From Natrinema pellirubrum DSM 15624 (GTDB lineage: Archaea; Halobacteriota; Halobacteria; Halobacteriales; Natrialbaceae): a DNA stretch of 64,000 nt. Below the pieces are notes generated by a model, which did not search any database, was not told where the DNA came from, and saw only the letters and a list, made by a program, of their open reading frames with translations. The first letter of the stretch is position 1. Each line of letters begins with the position of its first letter. The position numbers were made by a program, and so were the translations under genes. The stretch spans positions 1,736,001-1,800,000 of the forward strand of contig NC_019962.1 in the NCBI RefSeq assembly GCF_000230735.2, written 5' to 3'. Shown here piece by piece: positions 1-8,871 of this stretch.

Positions 1-1
1 T

Positions 2-898
2 TCGGGCAGTGCGTCCCCCGAACTCCTCGATTGTCTCGCCACCGCCGACGCCGCACTGGCGGTCGGGACGGACTTCGACGCGGTCGCGACCCGGACCTGG
101 AGCGTCGAACTGCCCGATGACCTCGTCCACGTGACCCTCGATGCCGACGATCTCGGGAACGGCTACGATCCCACGGTCGGCATCATCGCCGATGCCGGGG
201 TGGCGCTCTCGGAACTCGAGGCCGCGCTCGCGGACCGACCGATCCGTGCCAGCGACGGGACGGAGCGGGCGATGGCGGTCCGGGAAGCGACGAGCGACCG
301 CCTCGACGAACTCCGTGGCTCGTCGCCACCGTTGACGTCAGTGAGCGCACTCGAGAGCGTCCGGGACGCCATTCCACAGGACACGGTCGTCTCCGTCGAC
401 GCCGGTGGGTTTCGCGTCTGGGCGCTCAACGTCTTTGCGGCGGCCGGTCCACGGTCGTACGTCAACCCGGGATCGTGGGCGACGATGGGAACCGGTCTCC
501 CGGCAGGAATCGGCGCACAGCTCGCCAATCCCGACGACGACGTCGTCGTTCTCACCGGCGACGGCGGCCTCATGATGTGCATCCACGAACTCCACACGGC
601 CGTCGCGGAGAACGTTCCGATTACGGTCGTCGTGTTCACCAACGAGGACTACGCGATCATCAGCGATCAGGCGGGACGAGACTACGACCTCTCCGACCGT
701 GAGTACAACTGGAGCGACGCGCCGATTTCGTTCACGTCGCTCGCGGAGAGTATGGGGATGCGCAGTGAGTGTGTCGAAGACCCCGACGAGATACGGTCGA
801 CGGTCGGGTCCGCAGCCGTGGCGGACGAACCGGTCCTCGTTCAGATCCCCACCGATCCGTCGGAGCCACAGGCGAGCGACTGGATGCGTACTGAGTAA
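2..898 (+). CDS. Thiamine-diphosphate enzyme, acetolactate-synthase-like (5' end outside window)
   Basis: The reading frame is open from base 2, so the N-terminal part lies upstream of the window. What remains is the central domain and the C-terminal cofactor-binding domain. The TPP motif is clear: GDGGL followed about 25 residues later by FTNEDY, with the preceding PGSWATMGTGLPAGIGAQ segment typical of the family. Members decarboxylate or carboligate 2-oxo acids (acetolactate synthase, benzoylformate or oxalyl-CoA decarboxylase types); the substrate cannot be told from this half. It faces a catabolic cluster of CoA enzymes at 2-9.4 kb, which fits a 2-oxo-acid or aromatic-acid degradation role better than branched-chain biosynthesis. 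That last point is inference. Confidence 0.85.
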   Translation, partial: SGSASPELLDCLATADAALAVGTDFDAVATRTWSVELPDDLVHVTLDADDLGNGYDPTVGIIADAGVALSELEAALADRPIRASDGTERAMAVREATSDRLDELRGSSPPLTSVSALESVRDAIPQDTVVSVDAGGFRVWALNVFAAAGPRSYVNPGSWATMGTGLPAGIGAQLANPDDDVVVLTGDGGLMMCIHELHTAVAENVPITVVVFTNEDYAIISDQAGRDYDLSDREYNWSDAPISFTSLAESMGMRSECVEDPDEIRSTVGSAAVADEPVLVQIPTDPSEPQASDWMRTE

Positions 899-2009
899 CG
901 ACTCCGACACGAAACCCGAGGGTCGTCGTCTGCTATCGCCACTGAACGTCATTACACACTTGATCGCATGACTGCGTCGCGATCGGTCTGGGAAATCGTT
1001 TCGGTGGCTCCAATCGTAATCGCTTCCCGGTCGACTTCAACACCGCCTCACCTCAGACCGGCCGCCTCGAGCGGTTCGGACGGCGGGTTGGCGGTTCGTC
1101 CCGATACCAGGCAACCTCTCGTTCTCACGGACAGAACACGAATCGGCACGTCGAACTGGCGTTCGAACGAGCGAGCGCTGAGGGCCTACCGGACGGTCGG
1201 TCCCGATCAGCCAGCGGTCTTCACAGCGACCTCGATAGAGCGGTACGTGAGTGGACGTCGGAAGGGGAGGTGCAAGCGCGGGCCGACTATAGATACACAA
1301 CCTATCGTATTCAAATACTATTCTGATAGCGTATAGATTCTCGAGTTATCGGGCACAAACGATGGAACACGATCGACCGCAACGGGAACGACGACGGTCG
1401 CCTCCCGGCAATGGTCCGACTGCGACGGACTCGATGAACCCGTGGATCCGATTGCCGAGTTCTTGCTCGGTTGTGACTAGGCCGTCTCGAAACGGCCTGC
1501 TGACTGTCCTTAAATCCACCAAAGGGAGAATACAGTACTCACTGGTCTCCCTCACCAACCGTTCGAGACACGCCACGTCGAGGAACGGTTTCCCGGTCGA
1601 TGTCACCGATCGACCGATTGCCTTACTCGATCGATATGCGGTCGGTTTCGATGGACACTGCGTAGCGATCGAGGTAGCGATCGAGGGCGTGATAGACAAT
1701 TTCCTGAGGCAAACGTAGACATATATGAATATAGATAGCTATTCGGGGGTGAGGGAACCGATCACCAGGTCGACACGGGGCCCACGGGGGATCGTCGAAG
1801 CGTGACTCCCGACTGCGATATTCTGTTCGAACTCGCGGAACCGGACGACGACCGGTTCGTGGGTCACGTGCTTCGGTCGAACACCTTTCGGTTCGGTCGT
1901 TCTCGATTGGGTTTACAAGTATATCGTTGTAATAGCAAGGCGACCATCCGACCGACTCGAACGAGATGATACCGACGGTCGACGCCGCTGCCAATCGGTG
2001 ACTCGGGGC
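899..2009. other. 1.1 kb without a convincing gene
   Basis: Several frames are open here on both strands, but their translations are rich in Arg, Ser and Pro in the way of GC-driven shadow frames. The most protein-like stretch is a plus-strand frame at 1802-1969 (GTG start, 55 codons) beginning VTPDCDILFELAEPDDDRF, which may be the remnant of a small acidic gene. The stretch around 1330-1340 and 1720-1740 is AT-rich and could hold promoters or a terminator. I see no RNA gene. Confidence 0.4.
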
Positions 2010-2780
2010 TTACCTGATCGAGAGATTGACTTCGATCTCGTTGCCGGCGGTTTCGATCTCGTCGACGAGTTCGTGCCGGTAGTCGTCATCGTCGAGTCGC
2101 TTGGTCGGACCCGCGATCTCGAGGGCACCGTGGGGATGCCCGTCGTCGTCCAGTATCGGTATCGCGATCTCGAGCAGTCCCTTGACGCTCTCCTCGCGAG
2201 CGTACGCGATGCCGTCCGTCCGGATCGTCTCGAGTTCGGTGGCGAGTTCCGTCTCGTCGGTAATCGTTCCCGGGGCCGCTTGGGGCATCCCCCATCGTTG
2301 GACGATCTCGTCGACCCGTTCGGGTAGCAGGTGTGCAAGGATCGCCTTGCCGGTCGCCGTGTTCGTCATCCGTGCCTGGCCGCCCGGCAGGAACTGCTTG
2401 CGGATCGACCGCTCGCCCTCAGCGACGACGATATTCGTGGCGAGACCGTTTTCCTCGACGGCGAAATAGGCCTGTTCGCCCGTCTCAGCAGCCAACGTTT
2501 CGACCGTTGGCGAGACGATCCGGCGCAGTTCGTGTGACTGTTCGATCGTCCGACCGAGGTGGACGAGCCGATAACTGAGACGGTAGGTCCCGTCCTCGTT
2601 GATCAGATAGCCCAGTTGGTTGAGCGTCGTCAAATGTGAATGAACCGTACTCTTGGGTAGCTCGAGCTGTTCAGCGAGCGTCGAGACGCTCTCGGCCGTG
2701 TTTCGTTTGAGTGATTCGATGATTTTGAACGTCGTTCGAACGGATTGGAGCTGATTCGTTTTCGGCCCCTGTTGTGCCAT
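2010..2780 (-). CDS. IclR-family transcriptional regulator
   Basis: 256 aa, normal length for the family. Residues about 10-75 form the winged helix-turn-helix (ESVSTLAEQLELPKSTVHSHL, then a wing ending NEDGTYRLSYRL). Residues about 80-250 form the effector-binding IclR domain, with the typical TATGKAILAHLLPERVDEI and GIAYAREESVKGL segments. It probably senses a metabolite of the adjacent pathway and controls the enoyl-CoA hydratase, carboxylase, ligase and transporter genes. The ATG at 2780 is favoured because a TATA-like box lies about 21-30 bases upstream. A perfect 15-bp palindrome behind that box suggests autoregulation. Confidence 0.93.
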   Translation of the reverse strand: MAQQGPKTNQLQSVRTTFKIIESLKRNTAESVSTLAEQLELPKSTVHSHLTTLNQLGYLINEDGTYRLSYRLVHLGRTIEQSHELRRIVSPTVETLAAETGEQAYFAVEENGLATNIVVAEGERSIRKQFLPGGQARMTNTATGKAILAHLLPERVDEIVQRWGMPQAAPGTITDETELATELETIRTDGIAYAREESVKGLLEIAIPILDDDGHPHGALEIAGPTKRLDDDDYRHELVDEIETAGNEIEVNLSIR

Positions 2781-2800
2781 ACCATAGACCGTTCGGGCCA

Positions 2801-2828
2801 GTTAATAAAGCCATCCGATAATATCGGA
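2801..2828 (-). promoter_or_regulatory. Promoter and palindromic operator of the IclR gene
   Basis: On the minus strand a TATA-like CTTTATTAAC occupies 2801-2810. Immediately upstream of it, 2814-2828 is a perfect palindrome: TCCGATA, a central A, TATCGGA. Haloarchaeal TATA boxes sit about 25 bases before the transcription start, so this gives a leaderless or nearly leaderless message for the start at 2780. The operator position, just behind the box, would suit activation or repression by the IclR protein itself. Binding is inferred. Confidence 0.6.
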
Positions 2829-2921
2829 CGAGGCTCGCTCGAGAGAACCGACCGCGGACTCGCGTCGCCGATCGATCCCAACTGAAGTGGACGTCCCAGC
2901 CGGAGAACGGGCAGGTGATCG

Positions 2922-3713
2922 CTACTGTCCGGTGAACTCCGGCTCGCGACCCTCGAGTTGGGCCTCGAACCCTTCGGTGTAGTCGTCGGTCTCGGTCAAC
3001 GTTTCGCCGAGTTCGCCTTCGCGTTCGAGGCCCTGCTCGAGCGGGGTCTCCAACGCGGCGTTCAACAGCTTTCGAGCGTGTTTCATGCCGAGTGGCGCGT
3101 TTTCGGTCAACGAATCGGCCCACTCGCGAGCCCGGTCGTCGGTCGCCGACCGGTCGGAAACGACCTCGTGGACGAGCCCGCACGCGTTGGCCTCCCGTGG
3201 ATCGATGTACTCGCCGGTGAGGACGAGTTCCTTCGCCTTCGAGAGACCCACCAGTCGCGGGAGCCGCTGTGTCGCCCCACCGGAGGGAAACAGCCCAAGT
3301 TCGACCTCGATAACGCCGTATTTGGCGTCCTCGCTGATGATCCTGAAATCGACCGGCAACACGAGTTCGAACGCCCCCGCAATGGCGGCCCCCTTGATGC
3401 TCGCGACCGACGGGACGCTCATGTCGTCGATGAAGTGGGTGATGTCGTCGCGTCCTATCTCGAAATCGGGCGCGTCGTCCGCACCGCGTCGTTTCATCAT
3501 CTCGAGGTCCATCCCGGCACAGAAGACGTCGCCCTCGCCGAGAAGTACCATGGCCCGAACGTCGTCACGCGCTTCGACCTCCTCGAGTGCCGTTCGGAGA
3601 TCGCGAAGCAGCGCCTGGTTCATCGCGTTGCGTCGCTCCGGTCGGTTGAGTACGACGTCCGCGCGGTGGTCGTCGATATGCAGCAGTACGTTACCGTCTC
3701 CGATCTCTCGCAT
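2922..3713 (-). CDS. Enoyl-CoA hydratase/isomerase family protein
   Basis: 263 aa, the usual size of a crotonase. Recognisable blocks are VVLNRPERRNAMN near residue 17, VFCAGMDLE near residue 65 (oxyanion hole), and IKGAAIAGAFELVLPVDFRI at about 107-126, followed by GLFPSGGATQRLPRLVG. The Glu of ELGLFPSGG sits where hydratases place a catalytic acid. It should hydrate or isomerise an enoyl-CoA. It is in the same orientation as the carboxylase and ligase upstream of it on this strand, but it has its own TATA-like GTTTTATATG at 3738-3747, 25-34 bases before the ATG, so it may be separately transcribed. Confidence 0.92.
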   Translation of the reverse strand: MREIGDGNVLLHIDDHRADVVLNRPERRNAMNQALLRDLRTALEEVEARDDVRAMVLLGEGDVFCAGMDLEMMKRRGADDAPDFEIGRDDITHFIDDMSVPSVASIKGAAIAGAFELVLPVDFRIISEDAKYGVIEVELGLFPSGGATQRLPRLVGLSKAKELVLTGEYIDPREANACGLVHEVVSDRSATDDRAREWADSLTENAPLGMKHARKLLNAALETPLEQGLEREGELGETLTETDDYTEGFEAQLEGREPEFTGQ

Positions 3714-3790
3714 ACACCCGTTCTATCACGAACGTTCATATAAAACTTCAGTCCGATTGCCCGGTCGGCGATACGACGGGTACGGGCCGC

Positions 3791-5362
3791 CTATATCGGG
3801 TTGATCGATCGCTTTTTCGGCGGCCAGTCCCGGTCGCGGCCGTCGTCGGCCCGGTCGAACGCCCGTCGGATTCGGTCACGCGTCTCTTCGGGTTGGACGA
3901 CGCCGTCGACGCCGACGCGTGCGGCCGCGCGGACGGCGTCGGTCCGGTCTTCGAACTTGTCGATCAGTTCTTGCCGACGGCTCTCGGGGTCGTCGGCCGA
4001 CTCGATCTCGTGTCTGTAGGCGATGTCGACTGCGCCTTCGATCCCCATCGCCGCAAGTTCGGCCGTGGGCCACAGCACCGTCAACTCGGAGTCGAGCGAG
4101 CGGCCGCCGCCCATGGCGACGTAGCCGAACCCGTAGCCGCGTCGCAACACGACGTTGGCGATGGGAACCGTCGCTCGAGCCAGTTCGAACGGGAGTTTCG
4201 CGGAGTGGCGTGCGATCCCCTCCCGTTCGGAGTCCGGGCCGGGCAGGATACCGGGCACGTCGGTCAGGGTGACGATCGGCAGTCCGAACGCGTCACAGAC
4301 GGCCGCGAAGTGGGCGGCCTTCTCCGAGGCGGCGGTATCGATCGTCCCCGCTTTGAACCGGGGATTGTTCGCGATGACGCCGATCGGCTCGCCCTCGAGG
4401 CGGGCGAACGCCGTGACGATGTTGCGGCCGTACGTCGGTTTAAGTTCGAACGTCGAGTCCCGATCCACGATGCCCTGAATGATCGCGTCGATATCGTAGC
4501 CCTTTCGCGGACTCGATGGAATGATCTCGCGCAACCGCTCTCGAGCGCTTTCGGTCGGCGGTGTCGGTTCGACGGTCGGTGGCTCACACTCCGCGTTTCG
4601 CGGCAGGTACGAGAGGTACGTCCGGATGGCGTCGAGACACGATTCGTCGTCCTCGCAGGCGAGGTCGGCCATCCCGGTCTCGGTCGTCTGGAACCGCGCG
4701 CTGCCGAGCTCCTCCTTGGTCCCCTCGACGCCGAGGGCGGACTCGACGAGCGAGGGGCCGGCGACGCCCATCGTTCCGGTCCCCTCGACGATGGGGACGA
4801 AATCCGAGAGCGCGGCGAAGTTCGTCGGCGCAGCGAAGGCCGGCCCCATCATCGCGGAAACGACGGGGACCCACCCCGAGAGCGCCGTCTGGAGGTTCGA
4901 GAAGCCGTTGTCGCCGCGAGCGAACGGTGCCGCGTCGAGGCCTTCCTGAATTCGGTGGCCGCCGCCGTCGTGCAGCATGATCAGCGGGATGCCACGCTCG
5001 AGTGCGCGTTCGGTCACGCGCGCGATCTTCCGGCCGCCGGCGTGGCCGATCGAGCCCCCCTTGACGGTAAAGTCCGTCGCGAAGATGGCGACGGGTCGAT
5101 CGTCGATCCGACCGAATCCCGTGACGACGCCGTCGGCCGGTGCGTCCTCGCGCTCCCAGTCGGTCGTCTCCGGCGTTGTCGGCATCGGCGCGGCGAGCCG
5201 TCCGATCTCGTCGAACGATGCCTCGTCCAGCAGGTACTCGATTCGCTCTCGAGCCGTGAGCTTGCCGAGGCCGTGTTGGTACTCGACGGCGTCGTCCCGG
5301 GCGTCGTCCGAGAGCGCGTCTTTCGCGTCGGCGACGGCCTCGAACGGATCGTCGTCGGTCAT
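3791..5362 (-). CDS. Acyl-CoA carboxylase carboxyltransferase subunit
   Basis: 523 aa when started at the ATG at 5360-5362 (MTDDDPFEAVADAKDAL); this overlaps the stop of the upstream ligase as ATGA. The frame stays open further upstream but that part is Arg-rich shadow of the ligase. The protein has the two crotonase-like lobes of the propionyl/acetyl/methylcrotonyl-CoA carboxylase beta family: KLTARERIEYLLDEASFDE, GGSIGHAGGRKIARV and LIMLHDGGGHRIQEG in the first half, and VIANNPRFKAGTID and TDVPGILPGPDSEREGI in the second. It transfers CO2 from carboxybiotin to an acyl-CoA. No biotin carboxylase or biotin carrier gene is visible nearby, so a partner must be encoded elsewhere. Confidence 0.93.
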   Translation of the reverse strand: MTDDDPFEAVADAKDALSDDARDDAVEYQHGLGKLTARERIEYLLDEASFDEIGRLAAPMPTTPETTDWEREDAPADGVVTGFGRIDDRPVAIFATDFTVKGGSIGHAGGRKIARVTERALERGIPLIMLHDGGGHRIQEGLDAAPFARGDNGFSNLQTALSGWVPVVSAMMGPAFAAPTNFAALSDFVPIVEGTGTMGVAGPSLVESALGVEGTKEELGSARFQTTETGMADLACEDDESCLDAIRTYLSYLPRNAECEPPTVEPTPPTESARERLREIIPSSPRKGYDIDAIIQGIVDRDSTFELKPTYGRNIVTAFARLEGEPIGVIANNPRFKAGTIDTAASEKAAHFAAVCDAFGLPIVTLTDVPGILPGPDSEREGIARHSAKLPFELARATVPIANVVLRRGYGFGYVAMGGGRSLDSELTVLWPTAELAAMGIEGAVDIAYRHEIESADDPESRRQELIDKFEDRTDAVRAAARVGVDGVVQPEETRDRIRRAFDRADDGRDRDWPPKKRSINPI

Positions 5363-7035
5363 TCGAGGAGTCGCTCCCTGAGTTCGACCTTTCGCATCTT
5401 GTTCGTCTCTGTCGTCGGGATTTCGTCGACGATAAACGTCTCGTCGGGGTGCATGAACGACGGGATTCGCCCCTCGAGATGCGAACTGATCGTCGCTTCG
5501 GTTATCGACTCGTCGCCGCGGGGTTCGACTGCGAGCCCGATCCGATCCTCGCCGCCTTCGGGTGCCGGAATCGAGAACACGGCGGCCGCTTCGACGGCGT
5601 CGTGAGTCGAGACGGCGTCTTGAATCTGCATCGAAGAGATGTTCTCGCCACGGCGACGGATCACGTCGCCGAGCCGATCGACGAAGTAGAAGTTGCCGTC
5701 TTCGTCGCGATAGGCCGCATCGCCCGTGTGAAACCACAGGTTCGACATCGCCTCGGCCGTCCGCTCGGGTTTCGCGTGATAGCGCTCGAGTAACAGCCCT
5801 GGCTGTTTCGGTCTGATACAGAGTTCACCGACCTCGCCGGTCTCGACCGCACGATCGTGTTCGTCGAGGACGGCGACCTCGGCGATGTCTTCGCGCACGC
5901 GACCCATGTAGCGCTCCTCGTCGACGCGCTCGACGACGGGAAGGTTCATCTCGCGGGCTCGCTCCTCGACGGCGGCGGGTTCGAGGCCGCGGCGGTACGA
6001 CGGCGGCGTTCCGCCCGCGTCGTCCGTGCGAATAACGCCGACGATCGGCGACCCGGTCTCGGTCTGGGCGAAGGCGACGGTCGCGATCTCGAACCCGAAG
6101 CGTTCGGCCAGTCCCTCGTACTCCTCGGGCAGTGGCTGCATGTGGACCTTGTTGAGCGTGTTCTCGTGATCGGAGTCGGTCCGCGGTGCGTTCATCAGCC
6201 ACGGCATCATCACCGAGATGAGCGTCGCCGACGTCGCCTCGTAGGTGTCAATGCGGTCCCAGAACTCCTGTGGAGAGAACCGATCCCAGAGCGCGACCGT
6301 GCCGCCCGCGACCAGTCCGGCGACGACGTCGGCGTAGACACCACCGATGTGATACAGCGGGAGCGAGGTGTGGACGACGTCGTCCTCGTTCAATACCGCC
6401 CGTTTGGGCGCGATGTAGTTCGCGAAGATCCACCGGTGGGGAATAACGACCCCCTTCGGCATCCCCGTCGTCCCGGAGGTGTAGACGATACTCGCAGTGT
6501 CGTGCCAGGCGACGTCGACGTCTGGATCGGTCGCCGGCTGTTCCCGCAACTCGTCGAACGACGTCGCTTCGAGGCTCGTCTCCGGACTCGGGCCGTCCGT
6601 CTCGATCACGACGAGTTCGGGATCGGTCTCGAGGTCGTCGCGGACGGCCTCGAAGCGGTCGAGATATCGGTCCTCGAGAACGAAGACGTCGGGGTCGGTA
6701 TCGTCGAGTTGGTAGGACAGCGTCTCGCCTTCGTACTCGAAGTTGATCGGCGAGTAGACGCCGCCGGCCTTGTTGATCCCGAACATCCCATGCAGGGTCT
6801 CGAGCGGATGAGCGGCCATTAACGAGACGTTCGATCCCCGTTCGACGCCCAGCTCGCGGAGGCCGTTCGCGATCCGGTTCGCGGTCGCGTTGAGTTCGTC
6901 GTACGTGACGTGGGTGTCGTTCGGGCCGTAGATCAACGCCGTTTCGTCCGGGATCCGAGCCGCTCGCGCCCGGAGCATGCTGTCGACCGTGATCTCGTCG
7001 ATGGGTCTATCGTCTAGTGTGCTTGCGATTCCCAT
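5359..7035 (-). CDS. AMP-forming acyl-CoA ligase
   Basis: 558 aa from the ATG at 7033-7035 (MGIASTLDDRPIDEI); a GTG two codons earlier is possible but a TATA box placed 22-31 bases upstream favours the ATG. Family motifs: the phosphate loop YTSGTTGMPKGV near residue 170, the adenylate motif around WFHTGD, the hinge VDRLGDVIRRRGENIS and the C-terminal catalytic Lys in TTETNKMRK. It activates a carboxylic acid to its CoA thioester in two steps through an acyl-adenylate. It overlaps the carboxyltransferase gene by 4 bases, so the two are translated from one message. Chain length of the substrate is unknown; crotonobetaine/long-chain ligase relatives look closest. Confidence 0.93.
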   Translation of the reverse strand: MGIASTLDDRPIDEITVDSMLRARAARIPDETALIYGPNDTHVTYDELNATANRIANGLRELGVERGSNVSLMAAHPLETLHGMFGINKAGGVYSPINFEYEGETLSYQLDDTDPDVFVLEDRYLDRFEAVRDDLETDPELVVIETDGPSPETSLEATSFDELREQPATDPDVDVAWHDTASIVYTSGTTGMPKGVVIPHRWIFANYIAPKRAVLNEDDVVHTSLPLYHIGGVYADVVAGLVAGGTVALWDRFSPQEFWDRIDTYEATSATLISVMMPWLMNAPRTDSDHENTLNKVHMQPLPEEYEGLAERFGFEIATVAFAQTETGSPIVGVIRTDDAGGTPPSYRRGLEPAAVEERAREMNLPVVERVDEERYMGRVREDIAEVAVLDEHDRAVETGEVGELCIRPKQPGLLLERYHAKPERTAEAMSNLWFHTGDAAYRDEDGNFYFVDRLGDVIRRRGENISSMQIQDAVSTHDAVEAAAVFSIPAPEGGEDRIGLAVEPRGDESITEATISSHLEGRIPSFMHPDETFIVDEIPTTETNKMRKVELRERLLE

Positions 7036-7162
7036 ACTCACAAATCGACAACCACCTTTGATAAACGTTCTGGTGGATTACACTGAGTCGCGGCGGTTCG
7101 CCGTCAGTACGCTATGAACTGCCATAATTATTATATGGTGGTGTATTATACCGTGGTATGGG
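7036..7162. promoter_or_regulatory. Divergent promoter region, ligase operon / symporter operon
   Basis: On the minus strand the box TTTATC lies at 7060-7065, serving the ligase/carboxylase operon. On the plus strand TTATATGG at 7131-7138 sits 25-32 bases before the small symporter subunit start at 7163. AT-rich sequence between 7124 and 7150 and a short TACC-GT-GGTA inverted repeat near 7149-7158 could hold an operator. The shared intergenic region suggests co-regulation of uptake and CoA activation. Confidence 0.55.
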
Positions 7163-7432
7163 ATGTCACAACAGTACGATAGCGACCGAGTAGACGATGG
7201 CACGGTCTCGACATCGGGGTTCTTTCGACTCGACCGACTGTCCGCCGGGATGCTTGGCGTCGCGGCGATCCTCATCGCAGTCGCGTATGCACCGCTGCTC
7301 ACGGGCGTCGAACTGATGATCGCCGGGCAGCCGTGGCTCCTCCTGTCTCAGCCGATCGTAATGGTCGTCCTCGGAACCCTGTTCGTTGCGGCGACGTACT
7401 ACGTCGAACGTCGGGGCGGTGAGACGGCATGA
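7163..7432 (+). CDS. Small membrane subunit of a sodium:solute symporter
   Basis: 89 aa with two predicted membrane helices (about 28-50 and 58-80) and a short acidic N-terminus. Its stop overlaps the next start as ATGA. Small two-helix proteins encoded directly before SSS-family transporters are a recognised arrangement (DUF4212/DUF485-like partners, as with ActP and acetate), so I assign it as the accessory subunit of the symporter. A second ATG five bases upstream is out of frame; the start at 7163 fits the TATA spacing. Confidence 0.75.
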   Translation: MSQQYDSDRVDDGTVSTSGFFRLDRLSAGMLGVAAILIAVAYAPLLTGVELMIAGQPWLLLSQPIVMVVLGTLFVAATYYVERRGGETA

Positions 7433-8862
7433 GCCAAGCCAGCGAACTCGCGATCGTTCTGGGATATTTCCTGGTTATCCTCGGCATCGGCTACTACTTC
7501 AAAGATCACCGCTCGGGCGAGGAGTACTGGTCGGCGGGCGGGGAGATCGGCACCGTGATGAACACGCTCGCGATCTTCGCCGCCTTCGCGAGCGGTGGGA
7601 CGTTTCTGGGCTCGATCGGGTTCGCGTACACCTTCGGGTTGCCGTTCGGCTGGACGGCGATTACCGGCTCCGTGGTCGGGTTCATCGTCGCGGCGATTCT
7701 CGTCGCCAAACCGATGCGGCGCGTAGACGCGTACACGATCACCGATGTCTTCGACTTCCTCTATCGGGATCGACGGATCAATCTCCTCGTTCCGATCGTC
7801 GTCATCCTCGCGTTCGTCCTGTATATGGTCGCACAGCTCAAGGCCGCCGGCGTCGTCACGGAGTATCTCCTCGGGATCGGCTATCTGCCGTCGGTCGTCG
7901 TCATCGGCCTGATCTTCATCGGGTACGTCTCGCTCGGCGGGATGTGGGCGATTACGGTCACCGACGTCCTTCAGGGCGTGCTGATATGGGGGCTGATGCT
8001 CATCATGGCGGGTATTGGGTTCGCCTACTACGGGTTCTCGATTACCGCCCCCGGCGCTGCGACGCCGGGCCTGCTCGAGATGGCGCCGGTCCATCCGGCC
8101 TCGTATCTCGGGTTCTTCGTCATCTGGGCGTCGACGGTCGCGATCCTCCCCCACATCGTGATGCGGGTCCTCTCGGCCGACAGCCCGAAATCGGCCAAGA
8201 TCGCCTACAGTTGGGTCGCGATCCTGTACGCCGTCTTCAGCGTCATCGCCTTCTACATCATTCCCTCGGTCGCGCTCAGTATCGACTCGAACCTCGCCGA
8301 TCCCGATCTCGCACTCGTCGTCGTGATGGAATCGTTGCTGCCCGCCGTCGTCGCGGGGCTGGTCGCGGCCGCGATCCTCGCCGCCGTGATGTCGACGACC
8401 GACGCGCTGTTGCTCGCGATGTCGGCGTCGATCGCGAACGACATTTACGGGACGGTCCTCAACCCCGACGCCTCGGACGAACGGGTCGTTCGTCTCGGGA
8501 CCGTCGCGACCGTCGGCGTCGGCCTCGTCTCCATCGCCATCGCCGCGCTCGATCCGCCGAGCGTCCTCGTTGTCCTCTACACCGATGCGACCGGGATGAT
8601 GGCGGCCGCGTTCTTCTTCCCGCTCGTCCTCGGTATCTGGTGGAAGCGGACGACGACGTCCGGCGCGCTCGCCGGGATGGTGACCGGACTCCTGAGCTAC
8701 GTCGGGGCCTGGCTCTTGCTGCCCATGTTCTCGGCGATTCTGCTCGCCTTACCGCTCTCGCTGTGTGTCACCGTCGCCGTGTCGCTGGTCACGGATGCAC
8801 CCTCGGTCGAGAAGGTCGAACGACTCCGCGACGAACTGGGACACGAAGACGCAGGCTGGTAA
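7429..8862 (+). CDS. Sodium:solute symporter (SSS family)
   Basis: 477 aa with about 13 hydrophobic segments, as expected of the SSS/SLC5 fold. Family features include YYFKDHRSGEEYWSAGGEIG near the N-terminus, the SGGTFLGSIGFAYTFG stretch in the first core helices, and AAVMSTTDALLLAMSASIANDIY near residue 330 (the sodium-site region). It should import a small organic acid or similar solute with Na+. Coupling by overlap to the small membrane gene, and divergence from an acyl-CoA ligase operon, point to a carboxylate substrate; that is inference. Confidence 0.92.
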   Translation: MSQASELAIVLGYFLVILGIGYYFKDHRSGEEYWSAGGEIGTVMNTLAIFAAFASGGTFLGSIGFAYTFGLPFGWTAITGSVVGFIVAAILVAKPMRRVDAYTITDVFDFLYRDRRINLLVPIVVILAFVLYMVAQLKAAGVVTEYLLGIGYLPSVVVIGLIFIGYVSLGGMWAITVTDVLQGVLIWGLMLIMAGIGFAYYGFSITAPGAATPGLLEMAPVHPASYLGFFVIWASTVAILPHIVMRVLSADSPKSAKIAYSWVAILYAVFSVIAFYIIPSVALSIDSNLADPDLALVVVMESLLPAVVAGLVAAAILAAVMSTTDALLLAMSASIANDIYGTVLNPDASDERVVRLGTVATVGVGLVSIAIAALDPPSVLVVLYTDATGMMAAAFFFPLVLGIWWKRTTTSGALAGMVTGLLSYVGAWLLLPMFSAILLALPLSLCVTVAVSLVTDAPSVEKVERLRDELGHEDAGW

Positions 8863-8871
8863 CGACGATCA

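Noticed and set aside
968-1994. Several frames of 110-125 codons between 0.97 and 1.99 kb
   Set aside because: They overlap on opposite strands, have Arg/Ser/Pro-rich translations, and none shows a domain or a good promoter-start relation.
3893-5605. 570-aa frame opposite the carboxyltransferase
   Set aside because: Antisense shadow in a GC-rich gene; the carboxyltransferase and ligase frames on the minus strand carry family motifs throughout.
3791-5737. A 648-aa carboxyltransferase starting at 5737
   Set aside because: The first 125 residues are Arg-rich shadow of the ligase gene on the same strand in another frame; the family start is MTDDDPFEA at 5362, overlapping the ligase stop.
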